64,000 bases of DNA from Nocardia sp. NBC_01503 (GTDB lineage: Bacteria; Actinomycetota; Actinomycetes; Mycobacteriales; Mycobacteriaceae), in the NCBI RefSeq assembly GCF_036327755.1, contig NZ_CP109596.1:5146001-5210000 (forward strand). The letters run 5' to 3'. Position 1 is the stretch's first letter. Every line of letters starts with the position of its first letter. Under the pieces are notes generated by a model. It had not been told where the DNA came from. It saw nothing but the letters and a program-made list of their open reading frames with translations, and did no database searches. Of the stretch, positions 57,209 to 64,000 are shown in pieces. A program made the translations under genes and the position numbers.

Positions 57209-58600
57209 ATGTTTCCCGACTTTGTGGCGTTGCCGCCGGAAGTGAATTCCGCGCGTTTGTTCGCGGGCCCGGGCCCGACCGAAATGGAGTCGACCGCTAC
57301 CGCGTACGCGGCCATTGCCGACGGCCTGCTCACCGCTGCCGCCGGAGCCGACGGAAGCATGAACCAGATGGAGATCATCTGGCAGGGCGGCTCGGCCGAC
57401 CAGGCGCAGCGCGCATTTCGCAACCACGCCAACTGGTTACGCACCGAGGGAGCCGCCGCGGCCGCCACCGCGGCGGTCGCCGCCGGAATCGGCGCGGCCA
57501 ATGGCGCCGCCCTGGCCGCCATGCCGACCGTCGCCGAAATCGAGGCGATTCAGGCCGCCATCGCGACGGCGAGTGCCGCCAGCCCCGGCAGTTTGGGACT
57601 GGGCGCCGCGACGGTGGCCATACTCGAAGGTCTCTATATGGCCGAATGGTTCCGGGCGGCGACCGTGATGAGTACCTATGCGGCCGCGACCACGGCCCTG
57701 CTCGGTCAGTTGCCGCCGCCGAGTGAAGCGCCTCCGATCGTGAGCGGACCGCCCGGCGTGGCTCCGCCGGGTATACCGGGCATGGATCCCGGTGTGCCGG
57801 TGGGAGATCCGGGTGGCAATACCGGTCTCACCGAGCCGGGCGGTGGCGGGGACGGCTCGGGGCCATCCGGCGGTCAGCCCGGCGACGGCGTGGGCAACCC
57901 GGGCAACCCGGGCGACCCGGGCAACCCGGGCAACCCGGGCGAACCGGGACAGCCCGGTAATCCCGGTCAGCCCGGCGACCCCGGTAATCCGGGTCAGCCG
58001 GGTCAGCCGGGCGGCGGAGATCCTCAAACGCCGGTGACCCAAGCACAGCAACCCCTTTCGGAGCTGCCGACCATGCCGACCGACGGCTACGGGAGCGGCG
58101 ACGGACTCTCCTCCGGGGACGGCGGCCTGCTCGGCGCCGCGCCGAACTCCACCACCTTGGCCGGACTCAACGGCGGCCTGGGCAGCATGGTGGCGCTCGG
58201 TATGACCCCGGGCGGATTCGGCGCGATGCCGGGCAGTACGACCGGTTTCCGGATGCCGACGAACTGGTCGACCATGTCGACCCGGGCCTTCGGTATGGGT
58301 ACGGGAACCCCTGCGGCGCAACCGGTTCCGCAACGGACGGCGCCTCGGGGCGTGACCGCGCCCAAGGCCCGGCGTCGTCGCGAGCGCGATGAGCGCAAGC
58401 CCGGGAAGGCCTTCGCGCCCGGTGAGTCCCAGGACGTGCCGGTGCTGGAGGAACCCCCCGCGATAGGCGTCATCGAGTATCTCGACGGGGACGGACAGCA
58501 GGAGTCGGTTTCCGAACGACTCCTGGCACTGGAGGACCCCACCCTCGATGACCATACGGATCCGATCCTCGATTCGATCCTCGAAATACGTCCTCGATAG
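57209..58600 (+). CDS. PPE-family protein with collagen-like repeat
   Basis: 463 residues. 'FVALPPEVNSARLFAGPGPT' contains the PPE motif, followed by the PPE helices with a W-x-G turn ('IIWQGGSADQAQ'). Residues about 225-270 are collagen-like G-x-P / G-N-P triplets (57891-58013). The basic/acidic tail is 'KARRRRERDERK'. PPE proteins are exported as PE-PPE dimers bound by EspG. Confidence 0.92.
   Translation: MFPDFVALPPEVNSARLFAGPGPTEMESTATAYAAIADGLLTAAAGADGSMNQMEIIWQGGSADQAQRAFRNHANWLRTEGAAAAATAAVAAGIGAANGAALAAMPTVAEIEAIQAAIATASAASPGSLGLGAATVAILEGLYMAEWFRAATVMSTYAAATTALLGQLPPPSEAPPIVSGPPGVAPPGIPGMDPGVPVGDPGGNTGLTEPGGGGDGSGPSGGQPGDGVGNPGNPGDPGNPGNPGEPGQPGNPGQPGDPGNPGQPGQPGGGDPQTPVTQAQQPLSELPTMPTDGYGSGDGLSSGDGGLLGAAPNSTTLAGLNGGLGSMVALGMTPGGFGAMPGSTTGFRMPTNWSTMSTRAFGMGTGTPAAQPVPQRTAPRGVTAPKARRRRERDERKPGKAFAPGESQDVPVLEEPPAIGVIEYLDGDGQQESVSERLLALEDPTLDDHTDPILDSILEIRPR
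57891..58013 (+). repeat. Collagen-like G-N-P / G-x-P coding repeat in the PPE gene
   Basis: 9-base units such as GGCAACCCG repeat in tandem with slight variation. They encode a flexible spacer and are probably prone to slippage. Confidence 0.8.
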
Positions 58601-58644
58601 ATTGTCGCGGCCGAAATTGAATACCATATCGAAAGGAAATTCAA

Positions 58645-58971
58645 ATGGCGGGTAAATACAGCGGCGACCCGGTAAAGGTGCAGGAGTCCGCGAACAACAC
58701 CTTCAAGGCTCACGAGGAACTGGAGAACGACCTCGGCGCCCTGTTCAACGTCTCGGACGAATTGGCCAAGGCATTGGCCAGTAAGGGCGCCGGTGACGCG
58801 ACTCAGATCGCCATGTCCGATGCGCTGCACAAGGGGAAGAACCTCGACGGCCTCCTGGTTCAGATCGTCGAGCAGATGAAGAAGGCCGGTGTGACGGTCG
58901 ACGAAACCGACAACTGGGCCAAGAGCAAGATCGGCGCCGTGTCCGGCGGCGGCAAGATCTCGGCCTTCTGA
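58645..58971 (+). CDS. EsxB-like (CFP-10-type) secreted protein
   Basis: 108 residues with the Esx helical-hairpin pattern, AAAGGA ribosome-binding site and the esxB position. The turn reads 'ALASKGAGDATQ' with no Trp, so the W-x-G motif is absent. There is also no Y-x3-D/E at the C-terminus, where 'DETDNWAKSKIG' stands instead. The partner is the next gene. Confidence 0.85.
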   Translation: MAGKYSGDPVKVQESANNTFKAHEELENDLGALFNVSDELAKALASKGAGDATQIAMSDALHKGKNLDGLLVQIVEQMKKAGVTVDETDNWAKSKIGAVSGGGKISAF

Positions 58972-59016
58972 TTCCCGCTACGCAGGCAATTACTTCTCAG
59001 AAAGGCTGAATCGGAA

Positions 59017-59307
59017 ATGCTTTACAATTTCGAAGAAATCGATACCCACACCAGCCAGCTGGGCGGAATCATCGACAAGATGGAACAGCACACCGCTCAT
59101 ATCTCCGCGGTGCGGCAGGACCTGCTGAACAGCGGATTCTTCGGCTCGGCCGCGACCGGCTACGACGACGTGATGACCCAGCTGAACACCAGGCTGACCC
59201 AATATCAATCCAGCCTGGCGCAGCTCAAGGGTGCGATCGGCTCGTCCAGCGATCTCATGCGGATCACCGATACGAACAACGGAAAAGGCTTCGCGGGAAT
59301 CCTGTGA
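59017..59307 (+). CDS. EsxA-like (ESAT-6-type) secreted protein
   Basis: 96 residues, the usual Esx length. Two helices flank the turn 'NSGFFGSAATGYDD', where Phe replaces the Trp of W-x-G. The ending 'MRITDTNNGKGFAGIL' is flexible. It is expected to form a 1:1 dimer with the EsxB-like protein. Confidence 0.87.
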   Translation: MLYNFEEIDTHTSQLGGIIDKMEQHTAHISAVRQDLLNSGFFGSAATGYDDVMTQLNTRLTQYQSSLAQLKGAIGSSSDLMRITDTNNGKGFAGIL

Positions 59308-59332
59308 CGGTTCGTCGACCCCGAGTGAAGAA

Positions 59333-60160
59333 TTGATCAACGATCCTGTCGCGGTCGACCTGAATGTCGATGCCGCCCTGCTGTTGCAGTCCATGGTCGG
59401 CATCGACTCGTATCCGATGGTGCTGGCCATCATGCCGAATATCGAGAGCATCGATGACCGGGACCGGGTCAACGCCTTCGTCGCCGCCCAACTCACCGAG
59501 GCGGGCATTCTCGGCGACGGAGGCGTGCACCCGGTCATCGCGCACTGGTTGGGCTGCCTGGCCCGGCCGGATGTGGAACTGGTCGCCCGCATCATCGACC
59601 ACGGCGTCCCCGGCGAACCACCGGGGATGCTGCGAATGTCCCTGGCGCGCAGTGGTGAAACCCATGTGCTCGCCGTGCGGCACGACGATCATCTCGTCAT
59701 CCAATCGGTGTTCGTCGAGGGTGAGCGGACCGATGCGGTGGCGGCGGCATTGCTCGCCGCGCTCGGTCCGGCGTCCGCGCTGGACTTCACACCGCTGACC
59801 GCCACCGACGAGGAGTTCGACACCGTGCCCGCCGATGCGGAATCCCGCCGCCCGGCGCTGGTACAGCTGGGCGCGCAAGGCCGCACCGCCGCCGTGCTCA
59901 CCCGGGCGCTCGACGAGGTGGTCCGGCGCGCGGAAGTACTGATGATCGAGCACCACGACGGCATCATCGCCACCCCCGAACTGTGTATGACCGTGCTGGA
60001 CACCCACTCCGGCCGGATCGCGGTCGTACCGCATCGGGATCTGAACGGGCAGGTGCGCACCACCTACCGGCCCGGGGACGATGCGAGCGTGCGTGCCGGT
60101 GTCCGGGCGCTGGTCGACCTGTTACCCGGCGAAAGTTGGTTCCGAACCAGTCGAACGTGA
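59333..60160 (+). CDS. espG: ESX secretion-associated protein EspG
   Basis: 275 residues from a TTG start ('LINDPVAVDLNVDAALLLQS'). EspG fold pattern: N-terminal 'GIDSYPMVLAIMP', central 'RMSLARSGETHVLAVRHDDH', C-terminal 'MTVLDTHSGRIAVVP' and 'LVDLLPGESW'. EspG binds the tip of PPE proteins and keeps PE-PPE dimers soluble before export. Position after esxA as in ESX-2 and ESX-3. Confidence 0.9.
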   Translation: MINDPVAVDLNVDAALLLQSMVGIDSYPMVLAIMPNIESIDDRDRVNAFVAAQLTEAGILGDGGVHPVIAHWLGCLARPDVELVARIIDHGVPGEPPGMLRMSLARSGETHVLAVRHDDHLVIQSVFVEGERTDAVAAALLAALGPASALDFTPLTATDEEFDTVPADAESRRPALVQLGAQGRTAAVLTRALDEVVRRAEVLMIEHHDGIIATPELCMTVLDTHSGRIAVVPHRDLNGQVRTTYRPGDDASVRAGVRALVDLLPGESWFRTSRT

Positions 60161-60195
60161 TTGTCCCTCTGGGATTTTCGAGAGGATGAGGGGAA

Positions 60196-61923
60196 ATGAA
60201 CAGAGCACCGAGCAGCAGCGGTGAGACGACCGGATCCGTGCGCGCTCGGGGCGGCTACGACGCCTACTTCGGGTCGGCCGAGCAGAGCGATACCGGCAGC
60301 ACCTGGCGCTCCACCGTCGCGGGGCGCAGCCATCACCAGCCGCCTCCGCCACCCGGCCGGGCCCAGACGCCCGAAGCGGATGCGGATGAATCGCCGGAAA
60401 CCGGAACGGGATTCGCGGCCGGGCCGGAACCGGGCGGAGCTGATCCCGGGCCGGAGAGCCCGGCCTTCGCGGGTGCGCCGAACACCACGTACGCACCCAC
60501 CGCACCACCACCGGGATTCGACGTCCAGTCGACCCCGACGCCACCCGCCGCGCCGGTCGCACCGCCCACCGGTTCCTATCCGCCCACCGGCTCGGCCGCG
60601 CCCACCGGCCAAGCCCCACAGACAGGTTCGGCCGCGCCCATCGGCCAAGCCGCGCAGTCCGGTTCGGTCGCGCCCACGGGTCATGCCGCACCCTATGGTT
60701 CGGCCGCGCCCACCGGTCAGGCCGTGCCCATCGGCTCGACCGTCTCCACCGGCCAGGCCGCCGCCTTCGGCGCGGCCGAGGCCACCGCCCCCGCCACCGC
60801 GCATACCGCACCCACCCAGGCGCGCGGTCGAACCGGCGTGCAACCCGACTTCTTTTCCCCTCCGGCCGTGCAGGATTCGCGCCAGCAGGCCGCGGCGCCG
60901 GCCGTTCGGACGCAAGATCGCGGCGCGCGGTCCGAATCGGCCGGGTACCAAGCCCTGCCGATCTCGCTGACTTCGAATGAACTGCTCGCGGATATCGCCG
61001 CCAGTCGTCAGGCCCAGCTGCGCTCGACCAGCGGGATGCGCGGCGCGTTGAACAAGGTCGGATTCAGTCTCGGCCTCTCACCCGCGGAACTGCGCACCGA
61101 GGACCGGCACGCGCGCATCCGCCGTCAGCTCGGCACCGCGTATCAAATCGCGGTGCTGAATGTGAAGGGCGGCGTGGGCCGCACCACGACCGTGGCGGCT
61201 CTGGGCGCGACCTTCGCCTCGCTGCGCCCGGATCGGGTCACCGCCATCGACGCCAATCCCGATTTCGGTGATCTGGCCGCTCGCACCAGTCGGCACCCCT
61301 TCGGTCTGACCCTGCGTGATCTGGCACAGGAACGTCAGCTCGACGCCTTCTCCGCGGTGCAGTCGTTCGCCTCGATCACCAATTCCGATCTGGCCGTGGT
61401 GTCCTCGCCCTGGACGCCCGCGGCCATGGAGGCACTCACCGGCTCGGAGTACCTGGCCGCCACCGAGACCCTGCGCAAGCATTACAACCTGTTGCTCGTC
61501 GATTGCGGCACCGGCGTTCTCGGCTCGGCCGCGCGAGCGGTGCTCGAGTCCAGCGATTCGGTCGTACTGGTCACCCCGGCCACCGTGCGCGGGGTCACCG
61601 GCGCGGTCGCCACCCTCGAATGGCTGAACGCGCACGGCCAATACCGGCTGGCCGCCAATTCCGTCATCGCGATCGTGCTGCAGCAGCCGACCAAGCCGGT
61701 CGTCGAGGTCGAGCGCATCGAGGAGCTGTTCGCCACCGCGCAGCGGCCCACCTTCGTCATTCCCTATGACGAACACCTGGCCGAGGGCGGCGAAATCGAT
61801 CTGCGCCTGTTGGACAAGGACACCGCACTGGCCTTCGAGGAACTCGCCGCCACCGTCGCCGACGGTTTTCCGGACACCATGATGGCCGGTTACGGCCGAC
61901 CCGAACGAGGAGGACGGCAGTGA
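60196..61923 (+). CDS. MinD/ParA-like ESX protein (EspI / Rv3888c type)
   Basis: 575 residues. The disordered N-terminal 260 residues contain repeated 'SAAPTGQA'-like units. The C-terminal MinD/ParA-like domain has 'VLNVKGGVGRTTT', 'VTAIDANPDFGDLA' and 'LLLVDCGTGVLGSAA'. The P-loop keeps the signature Lys but has Arg where the phosphate-binding Lys should be. Such proteins lie between espG/esxA and eccD in ESX-1 and ESX-2; EspI modulates secretion when ATP is low. Confidence 0.88.
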   Translation: MNRAPSSSGETTGSVRARGGYDAYFGSAEQSDTGSTWRSTVAGRSHHQPPPPPGRAQTPEADADESPETGTGFAAGPEPGGADPGPESPAFAGAPNTTYAPTAPPPGFDVQSTPTPPAAPVAPPTGSYPPTGSAAPTGQAPQTGSAAPIGQAAQSGSVAPTGHAAPYGSAAPTGQAVPIGSTVSTGQAAAFGAAEATAPATAHTAPTQARGRTGVQPDFFSPPAVQDSRQQAAAPAVRTQDRGARSESAGYQALPISLTSNELLADIAASRQAQLRSTSGMRGALNKVGFSLGLSPAELRTEDRHARIRRQLGTAYQIAVLNVKGGVGRTTTVAALGATFASLRPDRVTAIDANPDFGDLAARTSRHPFGLTLRDLAQERQLDAFSAVQSFASITNSDLAVVSSPWTPAAMEALTGSEYLAATETLRKHYNLLLVDCGTGVLGSAARAVLESSDSVVLVTPATVRGVTGAVATLEWLNAHGQYRLAANSVIAIVLQQPTKPVVEVERIEELFATAQRPTFVIPYDEHLAEGGEIDLRLLDKDTALAFEELAATVADGFPDTMMAGYGRPERGGRQ

Positions 61924-63443
61924 GCGCCCCCTCTGCCGTGGCCGCACCACCGGCGTCCGCGCAGCAAACCGCCGAGGTCGCCCGCGCTCGGGTGGCGATC
62001 ATGGTCGCGTCCTATCAGGTGGACGTGGTGTTGCCGACCAAGTTCAGCGTCGAAACCTTCATGGACGACCTGATTTCGGTACTGGTCACCTCCGTCGACG
62101 ATCCGACCGTGGACTTCACCGCCGAGAACGGACATTGGACGCTGGCCCGCCCGGGCAAGTCACCGCTGCCGCGGTGGAGCACGCTGGCCGAGCACGATAT
62201 CGCCGACGGTGCGCTGCTACTGCTCACCACCACCGAATCGGCGGAGGCGTTCGATCCGCTGGTGGAGGACATCACCGACGCGCTGGCCCGGGTCAACGAG
62301 CGCGAGTTCACCGAATTCGATTCCGGAACAGCGGCTTTGACGGGCATATCCGCTTTCGGAGCGGGCGCGCTGGCGATATCGGCCCTGCTGTCCTGGTCCT
62401 GGATGCGCACCGGTTCGGTGCTGTGGTGCGCGGTGCCCGCGCTCGTCCTGGGTGTGCTGTGCGTATTCGCCGCGACCGCGCTGGAGCGGCGCTATCGCGA
62501 GCCCAGGCTCGGCCTCGGCGCGACCCTGACCGCGATACCGCTGCTCGGCGTCGGCGCGGCCATGCTGGTGCCGCTGCCGTATGGACAGCACGGCATGTTC
62601 CAATCGGCGAATCTGGCCACCGGTGCCGCCGTTGCGGCCGTTGTCACCGTGATCCGGCTGCGCTCGACGCGGCTCGGCCTGCCGGCGCTGCTCGCGACGG
62701 CGGTACTGGGCTCGCTGCTGGCCCTCGCCGCGGCCGTGGAAACCGCCCTCGACCTGTCGGCGCGTCAGCTGGCCGGCGCGATGGTGCTGGCCGGGCTGCT
62801 GTTGCTGACCGCCGCGCCCCGGCTGGCGGTGTTGGTCGCCCGCATTCGCCCGCCGGATCTGCCCGATCCGGGCCGTGAGGTCACGCACAGCACGCTCACC
62901 GATATCTTCGACGCCGAGACCACGGGCCCCGGAGAAGAGGAACAGCCTGCGGCGCAACGCAATCGGGCCACGTTCTCGCTGGAGAGCCGGGCGCGCCTGG
63001 CGATCAACGGATTACGTGGACTCATTATCGCGGCCGCGCTGCTGTTGGCGGGTGCGGCCGTGCTCTCGGCGGCGCTGAGCCCGGGCGGTATTCGCGAAAT
63101 CATCATGGCCGCGGCCATTTCGGGGGTGCTGGTGATGCGGGCCCGCTGGTATCCGGACCGGGTCCAGGCCATCGCGCTGGTCGCGGCCGCCGCCGCCACC
63201 GTGGTCGGTATCGGGTTCGTCCTGGTCGGCGCCTACGCCACCGCTCCCGCGCGCCTGGTGGTGGTGCTCGTGATCGCCGCGCTGGCGACCGCCGGCGCGG
63301 TCTCGGGCGCGCGCCTGCCCGCGGTCCGGCTGTCGCCGGTCGTGCGCCGCATCATCGACCTGATCGAATACACGTTCATCCTCGCGGTGCCGGTGCTGGC
63401 CTGTTGGATCATGGGCATCTACACCGCGATGCGGGGGCTCTGA
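61920..63443 (+). CDS. eccD: ESX membrane component EccD
   Basis: 507 residues. An N-terminal ubiquitin-like domain (residues about 20-105) is followed by 11 transmembrane helices, the standard EccD plan. EccD forms the transmembrane vestibule of the ESX pore. GTG start in a GTGA overlap; the stop overlaps mycP (TGATG). Confidence 0.95.
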   Translation: MSAPSAVAAPPASAQQTAEVARARVAIMVASYQVDVVLPTKFSVETFMDDLISVLVTSVDDPTVDFTAENGHWTLARPGKSPLPRWSTLAEHDIADGALLLLTTTESAEAFDPLVEDITDALARVNEREFTEFDSGTAALTGISAFGAGALAISALLSWSWMRTGSVLWCAVPALVLGVLCVFAATALERRYREPRLGLGATLTAIPLLGVGAAMLVPLPYGQHGMFQSANLATGAAVAAVVTVIRLRSTRLGLPALLATAVLGSLLALAAAVETALDLSARQLAGAMVLAGLLLLTAAPRLAVLVARIRPPDLPDPGREVTHSTLTDIFDAETTGPGEEEQPAAQRNRATFSLESRARLAINGLRGLIIAAALLLAGAAVLSAALSPGGIREIIMAAAISGVLVMRARWYPDRVQAIALVAAAAATVVGIGFVLVGAYATAPARLVVVLVIAALATAGAVSGARLPAVRLSPVVRRIIDLIEYTFILAVPVLACWIMGIYTAMRGL

Positions 63444-64000
63444 TGAGAATCGCCGGCGCGTCCGCGCTGCTCGCCGTGCTGCTCGCGCTGGCCCCCATGG
63501 CCGCGCCCGCATCGGCCGTCCAACCGCCCGAGGTGGCCACCGCGCCCCCTCCCGCCGATGACACGCCCGGCCCGGAACTTCCCACCAAACAGGACAAGGG
63601 CTGTGTCGCGGTCGGCGTGCTGCCCCATAGCGATCCGTCGCAGGTGCCACCGCCCGAACGCGCCCTGGACCTGCGCCGGGTGCGGGCACTGAGCACCGGT
63701 GCGGGAGTCACCGTCGCGATCATCGATACCGGCGTCGGTCCGAATTCCCGGCTGCCCAACCTGGTCGGCGGCGGCGATTATGTGCAGGCGGGTGGCGACG
63801 GCCTCTCCGACTGCGATGCGCACGGCACGCTCATCGCCGGAATCATCGGTGCCGCAGCCGATCCGGCGGATGGCTTCGCGGGTGTCGCGCCCGACGCGCA
63901 CCTGATTTCCATTCGCTATCGCTCCGGGGCGTACAGCCTGGACGGGTTGCTGAATCTCGATGCGGCGCAAAAACTCTCGGTCCAGATCCGGGAGCTGGCG
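63443..64000 (+). CDS. mycP: Mycosin serine protease MycP, 3' end cut by window
   Basis: 186 residues are visible, and the frame stays open to the last base. A signal peptide ('ALLAVLLALAPMAAPASA') is followed by the subtilase domain: catalytic Asp in 'VAIIDTGVGP' and His in 'CDAHGTLIAG'; the Ser lies outside the window. Mycosins stabilise the ESX membrane complex and can process substrates. The position right after eccD is typical, and eccE would be expected next. Confidence 0.95.
   Translation, partial: MRIAGASALLAVLLALAPMAAPASAVQPPEVATAPPPADDTPGPELPTKQDKGCVAVGVLPHSDPSQVPPPERALDLRRVRALSTGAGVTVAIIDTGVGPNSRLPNLVGGGDYVQAGGDGLSDCDAHGTLIAGIIGAAADPADGFAGVAPDAHLISIRYRSGAYSLDGLLNLDAAQKLSVQIRELA

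Overview
The window looks like a chromosome segment of a Nocardia-type actinomycete (order Mycobacteriales). It is GC-rich, carries PE/PPE and ESX genes, and has the lexA / short membrane protein / nrdR neighbourhood with actinobacterial LexA boxes (TCGAAC-N4-GTTCGA type). Both window edges cut genes: a DUF2231-like membrane protein at the left and the mycosin gene mycP at the right.

Left part (1-14 kb), mostly housekeeping. It holds a DUF2231-like tail and lexA (-). An IS110-family transposase (-) sits between lexA and its divergent SOS partner, leaving one LexA box with each gene. Then come a short DivS/Rv2719c-like membrane protein, a secreted protein, nrdR, the long helicase hrpA (-), a Pr6Pr-type membrane protein, a GNAT acetyltransferase (-), a MerR regulator (-) divergent from a WhiB-like protein, a ROK-family protein and a PAS/GAF-like sensor.

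14.9-24.2 kb: a seven-gene type IV secretion-like operon with TcpC/VirB8-like, VirB2-like, VirB3/PrgI-like, VirB4 ATPase and VirB6-like proteins, a degenerate NlpC/P60 protein and an intact NlpC/P60 hydrolase. No relaxase, coupling protein or integrase is present in the window.

24.2-26.3 kb: an FxsB-type radical SAM/SPASM peptide maturase, a 26-codon small ORF with a strong ribosome-binding site, and a glycine-rich protein.

26.3-49 kb: accessory genes of a type VII (ESX) system in two convergent arms meeting near 36.05 kb. They encode EspL-like YbaB proteins, EspC-like N-terminal domains, proteins with an Rv3899c-like (DUF5631/DUF5632-like, from memory) C-terminal region, long Gly/Pro-rich proteins, a possible DMATS-like prenyltransferase, an NlpC/P60 hydrolase, a CpnT-N-like/WXG protein, an MFS transporter and a free-standing threonyl-tRNA-synthetase-editing-like domain.

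49.4-64 kb: the ESX core, eccA-eccB-eccC-PE-PPE-esxB-esxA-espG-(MinD/EspI-like)-eccD-mycP. EccC is one polypeptide, and the order from eccB to mycP matches M. tuberculosis ESX-2, with eccA moved to the front.

The most unusual signal is regulatory. A 16-bp inverted repeat, TTCCCA-N4-TGGGAA, occurs at ten places. They lie in front of essentially every transcription-unit start from 14.9 kb to the right end (T4SS-like operon, radical SAM unit, all accessory ESX arms, eccA twice, PE), and I found none to the left. A second repeat, TGCCGTT-N4-AACGGCA, lies between merR and the WhiB gene, before the PAS/GAF gene and before eccA. I read the 12-64 kb stretch as one co-regulated system combining a type IV-like channel, ESX-2-like secretion and a peptide-modifying enzyme.
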